Positions 1 through 8,243 of a DNA stretch of 10,259 nucleotides are shown one piece after another; positions within the stretch are counted from its first letter, which is position 1; each line of letters begins with the position of its first letter. The position numbers and the translations under genes are program-made. Where the stretch lies: assembly GCA_963169055.1 (NCBI GenBank), contig CAUJFU010000380.1:1-10259 (forward strand). Reading direction: 5' to 3'. The notes below the pieces were generated by a model. The model was not told the DNA's origin. It was given only the letters and a program-made list of their open reading frames with translations, and did no database searches. The DNA is from Myxococcota bacterium. GTDB taxonomy: Bacteria > Myxococcota_C > UBA6777.

Positions 1-2907
1 CCGGGCTGGATCGCGATCGACTTTGGAACATCCAACTCGACGATCGCTGTCTACGATCCGCTTGAGATCCGCCCCGTCAAAGGACTCCCCGAAGAACAAC
101 TGCTTCGCTTGCAGAAAAAAGTACTCGCATGGCTTAAAGAAACTCCTCCCGGCCAAAATGCAAAAGGTCTCCCTCTTACCGAAGAGTGGAAGAAGATCTT
201 GCAACAGATCGGCTCTCTCCAAAATCAAGAAAAAGACGCCGAAGCCGTCGTTCGGATCTTTGAAAAAGGCGAAGAAAGCAGCATTCACAAAGTCCTGCGA
301 GATATCGAAAACTGGTTGCCTGCCACCTCCAACGAGCTACAGCGATGGGCTTATCAAGGACTGCACAGCGTCTACGAAGACGTGTTTCGCACACCTCCGC
401 TGCGGGATCTTCAGTTGTTCCACGCAGAACTCGATCAAGCCACACGCGCAAAAGAGATCAGCAGCGAGCTTCGCGTCACCAACACCGCCCCCATCACCGT
501 CGATATCGGGCCGATGGTTCGACAAACACGCATGGAAGAGATCAGCCAAGGACATCCGATCACAGGGCGTTTCTATGCTTCGGTCAAACGCTATCTGGGC
601 CGTGGAAACGAAGAGATCGACGTAAACGACGGTACGCAACCCATCACCAAACCCGCCAAAGAACTCCTCCAAGCGACTTGGTCTGCGTTGTTGAACAAGT
701 TCAACACCTACCGAGACGCCAACCCCACACGACACTCCAAAGGGATGATCAAACACGCGATCGCAACCTACCCAACGGTCGCCCCACCCCACGTCCGAAA
801 GGAGATCGTCGAACAACTCCATTCTTTGGGCGTCGAACACGTCACCATCAAATACGATGAGGCCGTGGCATCGGCCATCTTCCACTTTATGTGCGCAACC
901 GCAGGCGGAAATACCATCGGAATGGAAGCCTTCCTCAGCCGATGCCGCATCGTCAACGAAACCCAACGACGCCAAAACGTCCTTGTGTTCGACGTTGGAG
1001 GCGGAACAACAGACGTTGCTCTGATCCAACTCAACATCCACGAGCGCTTCCCCCAATGGGAACCCAAAGAAAATCGCGGTGCAGGCGGAAGATACTACGA
1101 AGTCGTCCCTCGCCTTCTTGGATCTTCGGGACACACACAACTCGGCGGTGATGTGCTGTCCTTGCGCACTTTCTACTTGCTAAAAGCCATCCTCGCAGAT
1201 GAGATCTTGGGAAGCACGCTTCGGGAAGCCAACCCAACGGTGCTTCAACGCAGCCGACGCCTGCACGGAGAACCCTTCTTCCTTTCAGGCGCGTACCAGC
1301 GCAAATCCCTGATCGAACACACGCTCTCTCGCCAATCCTCCCATCATTCCGACGCCTTGGAACTCATCGAAACCCTGCTCCCCACCCGCTGGAAAGATGA
1401 ACCCAGCCGCGCACAAGCCTTTTACAGTCTCTGGCAACACGCCGAAGACGCGAAAATCCACCTCGGAAAAAAACACCAAGCCGGCGATCTTGAAGAACCT
1501 TTCGAACTGTCCACCAGCGCGCTTCAAAAACTCTTGCTGCAATTTGAGATCGAAACCACAGAAATCCCCTTCACCTTGCGCCTTGAGCGCAGCCTCTTCG
1601 ACAAAAGCATCCTCCCCGATCTCGAAGAAGCCGCTCAATTGGCCAAAGGTTTGTTGTCCCGCCTTCCCACCGCACACGCACAAGGAAGCACCTCTCCTGC
1701 CCAAGAACCGCTTGACTGGTTGATCTTGTCCGGCAAAACCTGCCAACTCGCCCAAACAGAAACCGCCATGCGAAAACAATTCGCAGGGCTGCCTCAATTC
1801 TCTTGGAACCCCGAACGCGTCACCCGAGACCCCAACTTTGCCAAACTCGCCACTTCTGCGGGCGCTTGTTATGCCGAAAAACTTTGGCACTTTGCGGTCA
1901 CTCCCGACGGAGCCAAAGATCTCTTGCGCAAAGGGATCCATCAGTTTTATTTCAACGTCAAAAACCTTTACTACTTCCTGCCTTGTGCCTTTTTGCGCAT
2001 CGTCGGAGCCACCTCTCAGTCGATCTTTGACGCTGGAACCGAACTCAAACAACTTAACGCAGAAAAAGCCTTTGGAGCCGCTCGCAGCGCTTGGCTGCCA
2101 AGCACGATGGCCGTCAGTATCCAACGCCGCGATCACGACAACGGCGTCCAAAAAAACTGGGGATACTTTTTCGCAGGTACGTTGTGCCAAAAACTCCAAA
2201 TCCCCGAATCCGACTGGCTCGAACACATCCAACTTCAATTCGAAGTCAACCACCAATTGCAATTCCAGCTCTCCTTGTGCCGTGGGAAAGCCCACTACCT
2301 CGTGGAAGATAGCACGATCTGTTTGCGCGATGTTTTCGAATCCTTGAAAAAGCCAAACACTCCACCTGATCCCAAAAAGCCCATCACTCCGACAAAGACA
2401 AACACCACCCAAACCAGCGTTGTGGATGCAAGTTTCCAATCTCCCCCGCCTCCGCGTTTGGCTTGGGATATCGCGGTCGGCGTGAACGCTGCGGGCTTCC
2501 ACGCAGATGGCAACGAAACCCGATTGTTTTCTGCCGAGACCCCCTTTGTCGAAACCTTCCACTGCCCACAAACCAAACGCAAAACGCGTGGACTGATCAG
2601 CGCGGCTCTGCCCGATTTCTCCCAACATACCCACCAACATTTTCTCTATGCACGCAAAGAAAATGGCAATTGGTCTCTTTTGGGCGTTCTCCAAAAACCA
2701 AAAGTGCGAGCAGAATACCCCTTGGATTATCGCCTGACCATCGACGAAGACGGACGCATCGGCTTGTTTGCAGGAGAAGTCCCCTACCTCACCAGCAAGG
2801 AGCCGCGTTGTCTCATCGAGCAACCCGGTTGCGTCTACAGCGAAGAGATCACCAGCGACAGCAACGATCACGACGAAAAACGTGATCCATTCAACGGAAC
2901 ACATTGA
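1..2907 (+). CDS. Large Hsp70/actin-fold ATPase, SrfB-like, 5'-truncated by the window edge
   Basis: The frame is open from base 1, so the start lies upstream; 968 residues are visible. The sequence shows the actin/Hsp70 nucleotide-binding motifs in order: phosphate-1 IDFGTSNST at residues 6-14, a KRYLG segment near 196-200, an ATYPT strand at 255-259, a YDEAVASA helix near 285-292, phosphate-2 DVGGGTTD at 331-338, an HTQLGGD segment near 378-384, and an adenosine-type LSGKT at 576-580. Residues about 781-820 are a Pro/Thr/Lys-rich linker, followed by a ~150-residue C-terminal domain ending in an acidic tail with a final DPF. The phosphate-1 motif normally lies near the N-terminus, so few residues may be missing. 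Size (about 1000 residues) and layout fit the SrfB family, named from an SsrB-regulated Salmonella locus; I cannot confirm this without a profile search. A generic Hsp70-family ATPase is the alternative. It probably binds and hydrolyses ATP in the cytoplasm; the client is unknown. It overlaps the next gene by one base, implying an operon. Confidence 0.85.
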   Translation, partial: PGWIAIDFGTSNSTIAVYDPLEIRPVKGLPEEQLLRLQKKVLAWLKETPPGQNAKGLPLTEEWKKILQQIGSLQNQEKDAEAVVRIFEKGEESSIHKVLRDIENWLPATSNELQRWAYQGLHSVYEDVFRTPPLRDLQLFHAELDQATRAKEISSELRVTNTAPITVDIGPMVRQTRMEEISQGHPITGRFYASVKRYLGRGNEEIDVNDGTQPITKPAKELLQATWSALLNKFNTYRDANPTRHSKGMIKHAIATYPTVAPPHVRKEIVEQLHSLGVEHVTIKYDEAVASAIFHFMCATAGGNTIGMEAFLSRCRIVNETQRRQNVLVFDVGGGTTDVALIQLNIHERFPQWEPKENRGAGGRYYEVVPRLLGSSGHTQLGGDVLSLRTFYLLKAILADEILGSTLREANPTVLQRSRRLHGEPFFLSGAYQRKSLIEHTLSRQSSHHSDALELIETLLPTRWKDEPSRAQAFYSLWQHAEDAKIHLGKKHQAGDLEEPFELSTSALQKLLLQFEIETTEIPFTLRLERSLFDKSILPDLEEAAQLAKGLLSRLPTAHAQGSTSPAQEPLDWLILSGKTCQLAQTETAMRKQFAGLPQFSWNPERVTRDPNFAKLATSAGACYAEKLWHFAVTPDGAKDLLRKGIHQFYFNVKNLYYFLPCAFLRIVGATSQSIFDAGTELKQLNAEKAFGAARSAWLPSTMAVSIQRRDHDNGVQKNWGYFFAGTLCQKLQIPESDWLEHIQLQFEVNHQLQFQLSLCRGKAHYLVEDSTICLRDVFESLKKPNTPPDPKKPITPTKTNTTQTSVVDASFQSPPPPRLAWDIAVGVNAAGFHADGNETRLFSAETPFVETFHCPQTKRKTRGLISAALPDFSQHTHQHFLYARKENGNWSLLGVLQKPKVRAEYPLDYRLTIDEDGRIGLFAGEVPYLTSKEPRCLIEQPGCVYSEEITSDSNDHDEKRDPFNGTH

Positions 2908-4331
2908 TGGTTGTCATGCCGAAAAGCCCGCTCTCCTCTGCTCTTCAGGTGGCCCTACACGGAACTTGCTCGATGATCGAGCAGTTTCTGCTGTGCTTTC
3001 CAAACGACCCCGCACAAGGAGAAGCACGCCAACTACTCGATCACTTAAAAAGCCTTCAAGCAAAAAGCTTTTCTGCTGAACCCCCGTCAAGCCAACATCT
3101 GACTTCGTCTCTCCCCAACGAACCCAACCCCTTTGCCTTTTTTCAAACAGACCCGCCCACCACAACCACCCCAACCGCCGAACCCGCTGAACCCATCACA
3201 GCGGTAGAGGAAGATCCATTTGCCTTTTTTTCGCCAATGGATCTTCCCGCCGCACCACAAGAAACTCCGTCTTCTTCCCTCTTTGACGAGTGGGTCGCCC
3301 CCCCGACCTCTTCTGCGCCCACAACGCAGCCCAAAGAACCCCCGAACTCTTCGAGCACACTCGACACGATCCCTGTCACCACGCACGCAAAACCTCCGCT
3401 CGATCCTTTTGCACAAAACGAACTGGCTCTTTCCGCAACCGAAAAACTGCTGCGTTCCCTTCGACAACGGATGGAATCTGTCGAATTACAATCCATTCAG
3501 ATCCCCCAGCGTTTATGGGAAGAATCTCCCGAAGTGATATGGAAAACCTGCCATTTATCTCTTCTTCGCCTTCCGATCCAAGATGCTCGCTCTTGGAATG
3601 AGCGTTTGCTCGCCCTTGCCAAAGAACACGGTTTTCGATCCCACGATGCCCCCTCTGATCGTTGCCCTGACTTGATCGGTCAGCCCTTTTCTCTTCCCAC
3701 CCTGTGTTCTCCTACAGGCGAAGTGTTCTCCGGCTTACAATTTTCTTCTCTCTTCGATCACCCACAAGAGATCAGTCCGTTGCTTGAACGATCACTCCCC
3801 ACCACGTTGGATCTGCAACCGTGGCTCCAAGCCGCCGCCCTCGCTCTTTATCTTCTCGAACACGACCACACGCTCCACCACGCACTCTATTCCGCTTACA
3901 GCTTCGGTATGATCCAGATCGATCCCCAACAGCGCGAGATCTTCAAAAAGCACTTTCTCTTGCGACTGCAAAACATCTTCAACGCCAAAAGCTCAGCCGA
4001 ACAGATGTTTTCTTTGTGGGAGCTTGACGAAGCCTTCCACTCGCTTTTGCACAATCCGATCGCTGCAAACAAAAGCGGATGGGATCAATTCTATAAAAAA
4101 ACGCGCGATCTTCTTTTTCAAGCCAAAGAACACTTTGAAAAAGAATCAAACAAGAACATTTCTCTTCAAGAACTCCCATCCGAATATCGTACTGTATATG
4201 AAAAACGCTTGACCGAAAAAGATATCGCCATCCAAGACGGCAAACCACCCGGAAAAGTACTCTCCACCCTACGCGTGTGGATGAACTTAGAGGGCAAGAC
4301 TTGGCTTGGGCGTGTCATTTATCGCGGTTAA
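2907..4331 (+). CDS. Unrecognised protein with Pro-rich linker, PFA motifs and helical C-terminal domain
   Basis: I do not recognise this 474-residue protein. The start ATG at 2907 shares its A with the stop of the preceding gene (TGATG), typical of translational coupling; an ATG at 2916 is an alternative, and neither has a strong Shine-Dalgarno. Residues 1-60 look helical. Residues 58-165 are rich in Pro, Thr, Ser and Glu and probably disordered. Within and at the edge of this stretch are NPFAFF (74-79), DPFAFF (103-108), LFDEW (125-129) and DPFAQ (166-170), which look like repeated short linear binding motifs. Residues 171-474 appear mostly helical and end in a short probable beta segment. 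There is no signal peptide, membrane segment or catalytic motif. Its position between an Hsp70-like ATPase and a coiled-coil protein suggests an adaptor or co-chaperone, which is inference. The last 27 residues loosely resemble the GrpE C-terminus (see findings). Confidence 0.85.
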   Translation: MVVMPKSPLSSALQVALHGTCSMIEQFLLCFPNDPAQGEARQLLDHLKSLQAKSFSAEPPSSQHLTSSLPNEPNPFAFFQTDPPTTTTPTAEPAEPITAVEEDPFAFFSPMDLPAAPQETPSSSLFDEWVAPPTSSAPTTQPKEPPNSSSTLDTIPVTTHAKPPLDPFAQNELALSATEKLLRSLRQRMESVELQSIQIPQRLWEESPEVIWKTCHLSLLRLPIQDARSWNERLLALAKEHGFRSHDAPSDRCPDLIGQPFSLPTLCSPTGEVFSGLQFSSLFDHPQEISPLLERSLPTTLDLQPWLQAAALALYLLEHDHTLHHALYSAYSFGMIQIDPQQREIFKKHFLLRLQNIFNAKSSAEQMFSLWELDEAFHSLLHNPIAANKSGWDQFYKKTRDLLFQAKEHFEKESNKNISLQELPSEYRTVYEKRLTEKDIAIQDGKPPGKVLSTLRVWMNLEGKTWLGRVIYRG

Positions 4332-4346
4332 AGCAACGAGATTCGC

Positions 4347-7300
4347 ATGAAGCATTCACAATTCGCGCTACATTCCGAACAATATCAAGAAGATCTTCCT
4401 CAACTTTTGCTGTCTCCTTCTGTACTTGCTCCCAGTCTTCCATCTCCATCCCATCAAATACTCCATACAAGCCTTCGCTTTCATTCTTACAATCAAGACT
4501 TTTTTCTCTTTATTCCTCCTGAAAGACTAAACCAGTACGCTCAGCAAGCTCAATATGATGCACTTTTTTTCTTACAAATTCGCGCCATCGAAAAAGCCGC
4601 ACTTGCCTATCCGAACGCCCCGCCGCTCCCGCCTCTTTGCTTTCCTTTTCCCCGCGCAACCAACAAAGCAATGGAGCTTCCCCCTGCGATACTCTGCCCA
4701 CACGCAACGCACGCGCTCCACCCCCATTGTGTCCGATGCGGTGGTGTGCTTTCTCCGTTGATTCAACCTGTCACACCACACGTTGTGCTTTTTTGCACAA
4801 GATGCGAGAAACAACACGACCCCGAAGAAAAACCAAGTATCCTGAAAAGTAGCTGGCAGCGCGATCTAGCTTGTGAGCGTTGCCCTTACGAATTTCAAGA
4901 ATCACAGGAGTCTTGCCGAAAATCTGCTTTTTTTCATTTTTCCACACGTCCCTTTTTTCTTACAGAAAAACACGGAATCGATCTCGAAACTCACTACCAA
5001 CAAATACGACTCTCCTCTGAAGAGATTTGGGATATCGCTCAAAAGATTTTAGATTGCACACAAAACCTTCATCGCATCGGCTTGTGCAACGTCGTCCCCG
5101 CCCAACTCGATCAGATCATCCTGCAACCCGCGCCTCAAAAAAGCGCAGGGCTTCGCTTTTTACCTCCCGCCTTCTTTTTTGATGACCTCGATATACTCCA
5201 GATTTTCCGTATTTTTTCTCCAGCAAATCCATCAAAAGAGACCCGAGATCTACCCATCCAACGACACGATCTGCCTTTTCATGATCTGACAATCAACAAA
5301 GATCAGCTTTTTTGCTTGCATCGTCAAAAGCAAGAAACAAATACCTTGATTCAAGAACTCCGAATCGGTGATCTCGTCGGATTCATCGGAAAACATCAGC
5401 AACTCATCTCTGGCTCGATACAAAAAATCTCAACCCAACAACAACAGATCGTCTTCAGCATCCAAACCCTTCCACTCGATCCATCCAATCTGCCAAACCG
5501 CAACCAAACTCTCCAAGCATCGGTCTTTCTTCATCATGGTTACAGCCGCGATCTTGAAGCGCTCTGCCGACTGCTCCGCCGTATCTTGCTCTCTCCATCG
5601 CTTCCAAGCACCCCTCCGTCGGCCTCTTCTGATCCATCCAACAACCGCGACCAACAACCCTCGCGCAACCCCGCCCATCTATCTCCTACATTCATCGAAG
5701 AAATCCGCTCTTTGCTTGACACGTGGCCTCGCCCGTGTTCGAGTGAAAAAGCACGAAAGCAAGACGCCATCGACCAGATCGAACGATTAAAAACTCAGCT
5801 ACTGCGCATTCAACAACGCTCTGATCTGGAACGGTGCCGCACAAAACACCAAAAAAAAGAAGCCATGCTTCGAGACTTTCAAGCTCTCGGAATACTTTCC
5901 TCACGTTCAAAAGAATTTTTCGTCACCAAGGAACGGCTTGATTCAATCGAAGAAGATATCCTCATCGGGCAAGGCCACACCGCAACCTCGTTGATCCGTG
6001 CAACGCAAGCAAAAATACAAACCGATCTGCGCAAAAAACGGGAGATGTTTGAAAAACAACGCGATCAAGCCCACGCCGAACGATTGCTTTCGAACGCTGA
6101 AAAAGCCTCCTACTCGCTGTCCATGCTTCCAAAAGAAGCAGACCGCACACTCCTCGATATCGTTCAATCCGAAGCTGAATGCGAATCCAAACTCCAACAG
6201 ATCGACGAACTGATCCTACAAAGACGAGCGAAAAGATCAGAATTCGAACAATTGTTGCAGCGATGCACAGAAATACTCCAAACCAAGATGCTCCGATGTC
6301 TTGAACACCCAGATGCCGCCGAAATACAAACATCCCTTTCGCAAGAAGAACAATCTTTTCGACAAAAATTGCCGCAAGATCTCCCTTTTTTACAATTCAT
6401 CAAATTAGAAGAAAAAACTCTTCACCTGAAAGACATCGCAGAAAAAGAGCAAATGTGGCTGATCGAACAAGTTCACCAAATACAGCGTCAAATCAATCTT
6501 TTACCTTACAAAGATTACGCAACAGGCGAGCGTTCCCAAATTGCATCGCGATGTCAATCTTTGAAGCAAGCACTCGAACATGCCGAGTTGCTGTTTTCAG
6601 AAGCTAGAAAAATGCACCAATCTCTCGATATTCGGCTCAAACAGCTCCACAAAGATATTCTCCAAAAACAGGGAGCACTCGAAGAACAAGCCCAATTCTA
6701 CGAACACACCTGCAAAGGACTCGAACATCGATCTCTGCCTAAGAAGCTTTCCATCCCATACAACAAGTTGCAAGAGCAGATCAAATCTCTCCGTTTGTTT
6801 TTTATTGAGGAGTCTGTGATTCAAATCGAGCGCTCTCTTTCCGATATCCAAACAGCATTCCAACACATCCTAGCCTTGTTCAAGGAAGATCGGCAGCAGC
6901 GCTTCCAAAGCTTTCAGCAAAAAATCCAGAAAATGGAGCAACAGCACGAACAAACCCTCATCGTATTTCAAACCAAACAAAACCTTGCACAAGCGTTCGA
7001 GGATTTCCAACAAGCCTTCAACCACTTCGCCCGACATATCACCAGCACCCCGTACGAAAAGAAACTGATGTTTCACCAAATGCTCTTGGCAGATCAAACC
7101 TTCCTATCCGCACTCGAGCCGCAAGAAGCCGGATTGCTCGAACGAGAAATAAACTCCCTACTCGAAGAGCTCCAGCGCCTCGAAACGACGACAAAGATAT
7201 CTTCTTATCCTGATCTATACGAGCAACTTCTCGACACCCAAGAAAAAGCCAAAGCCATACGAAAAAAAAGCCAAAGCCATTACGCAATTATTCTATGGGA

Positions 7301-7391
7301 AGAGGCAGCAGATCTCCAAACCAAAACAAAAGAACTGCAAAAACAAGCCAATTCTTGGCTGCGCAGCCTCAAGGGACTTTTTTCCTCTTAG
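4347..7391 (+). CDS. Large Cys-cluster/coiled-coil protein with a possible degenerate kinase-like C-lobe
   Basis: I do not recognise this 1014-residue protein as a named family. It starts 15 bases after the previous stop, with only a weak purine stretch upstream, so it is probably the third gene of the same operon. Residues 117-190 carry cysteine pairs CVRC (128-131) and CTRC (150-153), forming a zinc-ribbon-like C-x2-C-x18-C-x2-C, followed by CERC (176-179) and C190, with C117 and several histidines nearby. Residues about 225-290 resemble a protein-kinase C-lobe around the catalytic loop (LHRIGL at 241-246, then LDQIIL at 254-259) but lack the HRD aspartate. A short beta-rich stretch follows near 338-372, then RDLEALCRLLRRIL (401-414), like a kinase helix F. 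A Pro/Ser-rich linker covers about 416-446. From about 450 to 1005 the protein is almost entirely charged, Gln/Glu/Lys/Leu-rich helix, consistent with long coiled coils. No signal peptide, membrane segment or Walker P-loop is visible. A cytoplasmic scaffold partnering the Hsp70-like ATPase is plausible but inferred. Confidence 0.85.
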   Translation: MKHSQFALHSEQYQEDLPQLLLSPSVLAPSLPSPSHQILHTSLRFHSYNQDFFLFIPPERLNQYAQQAQYDALFFLQIRAIEKAALAYPNAPPLPPLCFPFPRATNKAMELPPAILCPHATHALHPHCVRCGGVLSPLIQPVTPHVVLFCTRCEKQHDPEEKPSILKSSWQRDLACERCPYEFQESQESCRKSAFFHFSTRPFFLTEKHGIDLETHYQQIRLSSEEIWDIAQKILDCTQNLHRIGLCNVVPAQLDQIILQPAPQKSAGLRFLPPAFFFDDLDILQIFRIFSPANPSKETRDLPIQRHDLPFHDLTINKDQLFCLHRQKQETNTLIQELRIGDLVGFIGKHQQLISGSIQKISTQQQQIVFSIQTLPLDPSNLPNRNQTLQASVFLHHGYSRDLEALCRLLRRILLSPSLPSTPPSASSDPSNNRDQQPSRNPAHLSPTFIEEIRSLLDTWPRPCSSEKARKQDAIDQIERLKTQLLRIQQRSDLERCRTKHQKKEAMLRDFQALGILSSRSKEFFVTKERLDSIEEDILIGQGHTATSLIRATQAKIQTDLRKKREMFEKQRDQAHAERLLSNAEKASYSLSMLPKEADRTLLDIVQSEAECESKLQQIDELILQRRAKRSEFEQLLQRCTEILQTKMLRCLEHPDAAEIQTSLSQEEQSFRQKLPQDLPFLQFIKLEEKTLHLKDIAEKEQMWLIEQVHQIQRQINLLPYKDYATGERSQIASRCQSLKQALEHAELLFSEARKMHQSLDIRLKQLHKDILQKQGALEEQAQFYEHTCKGLEHRSLPKKLSIPYNKLQEQIKSLRLFFIEESVIQIERSLSDIQTAFQHILALFKEDRQQRFQSFQQKIQKMEQQHEQTLIVFQTKQNLAQAFEDFQQAFNHFARHITSTPYEKKLMFHQMLLADQTFLSALEPQEAGLLEREINSLLEELQRLETTTKISSYPDLYEQLLDTQEKAKAIRKKSQSHYAIILWEEAADLQTKTKELQKQANSWLRSLKGLFSS

Positions 7392-7426
7392 AAATTGCGT
7401 GATTTGCCCCAAAACCCCCCGTAGAT

Positions 7427-7528
7427 CAAGCGACAGAGCTGTTGATTTGAAAGACAGCGATCTTTTCGCCCATCACGGGGTCAAGGGAGCCGCGCTCCCT
7501 TGTGGGGCGTGGGGTGACACCCCACAAA
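7427..7528. repeat. Structured dispersed repeat, copy 1
   Basis: This copy matches 8333-8432 in direct orientation over about 100 bases. Shared blocks include GATCTTTTCGCC, CACGGGGTCAAGGG and CCCTTGTGGGG. It contains two adjacent hairpins: AAGGGAGC (7483-7490) pairs with GCTCCCTT (7494-7501), and GTGGGGT (7509-7515) pairs with ACCCCAC (7519-7525). A looser shared segment, CCCCAAAA followed by a C run, lies just upstream at about 7407. It sits between two convergent genes, where the hairpins could help end transcription, but no T-tract follows on either side, so a classical intrinsic terminator is not supported. It resembles REP-type dispersed palindromic elements in organisation. Confidence 0.8.
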
Positions 7529-7555
7529 CACCCTCCCACAGCGCAAAATATCTAT

Positions 7556-8020
7556 TTATTTTCCGATTTGAAAATCGCGGAGTCCCTTGGCGGCTTGTTT
7601 GCGGATCTTGTTTTGAACGGGCGGAGACCAGCCAAGCAACCAGCCGATCGGGCCAAGAGCCATGCGTGTCCAACGCCAAAACGAAAAGGTGTCGCGGTGT
7701 TCGATGATCTTTCCGTCTTGGAGGCGAAAAGTTCCGATGATCTGGTTGTGGACTTTGCGCTTGGTGGCTTGGAAGGTGTAATACGCATCCCATGCGACCT
7801 TGCCTTCGGTCTCGGTGGCCTCCAAGATCGAAAATTCCACCACCAGATCTTTACCGCGTGCGCACAACATCGCCCACATCCGCCCCGCATCTTCACCGCG
7901 CAGATCAGGGAAAACGGGATCAGAAAAACGCACATCTTTGTGATAGCACGCCTTCATTCCTTCGGCATCACGGGCCTGAAAGCTCTTGTAAAAAGTCTCT
8001 AGCAATTCTCTTGTTGTCAC
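7556..8020 (-). CDS. SnoaL/NTF2-like fold protein (nuclear transport factor 2 family)
   Basis: The protein has 154 residues when started at the GTG whose complement is 8018-8020. That start is chosen because GGAGGA (complement of 8025-8030) lies four bases upstream; the frame also runs on to an ATG at 8110, but the extra 30 residues cross two palindromic repeats and look non-coding. The N-terminal helix (LLETFYKSFQARDAEGM, 6-22), then YHKDVRFSDP (26-35), the strand-rich middle with WDAYYTF (77-83), and DGKIIEHRDTFSFWRW (102-117) are typical of the SnoaL-like alpha+beta barrel, known from polyketide cyclases, ketosteroid isomerases and many uncharacterised proteins. The tail has a Trp/Gly-rich LGPIGWLLGW (122-131). 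The substrate cannot be inferred; many relatives have no known reaction. It is convergent with the upstream operon, divergent from nqrA, and flanked by the two copies of the large repeat. Confidence 0.85.
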   Translation of the reverse strand: MTTRELLETFYKSFQARDAEGMKACYHKDVRFSDPVFPDLRGEDAGRMWAMLCARGKDLVVEFSILEATETEGKVAWDAYYTFQATKRKVHNQIIGTFRLQDGKIIEHRDTFSFWRWTRMALGPIGWLLGWSPPVQNKIRKQAAKGLRDFQIGK

Positions 8021-8022
8021 AA

Positions 8023-8030
8023 TTTCCTCC
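8023..8030 (-). promoter_or_regulatory. Strong ribosome-binding site deciding the GTG start
   Basis: On the minus strand this reads GGAGGAAA, a near-perfect Shine-Dalgarno with suitable spacing to the GTG at 8020-8018. It rules in favour of the short 154-residue SnoaL-like product over the longer ATG-initiated reading. Confidence 0.8.
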
Positions 8031-8036
8031 GTGGGG

Positions 8037-8061
8037 TTTGGTGGCATGAGGCGATGCCAAC
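8037..8061. repeat. Small palindromic repeat, copy A
   Basis: This 25-base unit matches 8100-8124 at 23 positions. TGGCAT (8042-8047) pairs with ATGCCA (8054-8059) around a six-base loop. It lies just upstream of the SnoaL-like gene's ribosome-binding site, so in that gene's transcript it could form a leader hairpin. Confidence 0.7.
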
Positions 8062-8099
8062 GATGGTGCAAAGGTGCGGATTTGGGGGGATCACCTTGG

Positions 8100-8124
8100 T
8101 TTGATGGCATGAGGCCATGCCAAC
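8100..8124. repeat. Small palindromic repeat, copy B
   Basis: This is the second copy of the 25-base unit, 63 bases downstream of copy A in direct orientation. TGGCATG (8105-8111) pairs perfectly with CATGCCA (8116-8122) around the loop AGGC. The stem here is one pair longer than in copy A, because the variable base is C rather than G. Confidence 0.7.
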
Positions 8125-8243
8125 AGCCGGCGAGTAGGCCGAAACAGAGACGATGGGAGGATCGCCCTCACACACCGCAACGCAAGCCTAGCCGCACCAT
8201 CTTACCGAATGCAAGCGGTGGTTGCACGGATGGCAAAAAAAAG

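Noticed and set aside
1285-2904. 539-codon open frame on the minus strand inside the first gene
   Set aside because: The plus-strand frame carries ordered Hsp70 motifs through this region. The antisense frame has no recognisable domain and is open because of the sense strand's codon bias.
5851-5858. Run of eight A as a programmed frameshift site
   Set aside because: The main frame continues for over 500 codons and no long alternative frame begins there.
6306-6314. HPD tripeptide (residues 654-656) in the coiled-coil protein as a possible J-domain
   Set aside because: The surrounding helices do not show the J-domain pattern of conserved residues, and HPD here sits within continuous coiled-coil-like sequence.
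7483-7525. Hairpins of repeat copy 1 as an intrinsic terminator of the upstream operon
   Set aside because: No T-tract follows the stems on either strand, and the same structure recurs at 8388-8429, where no gene ends.
7502-8002. 166-codon plus-strand frame opposite the SnoaL-like gene
   Set aside because: It begins in the repeat and is antisense to a gene with recognisable fold motifs and a strong ribosome-binding site.
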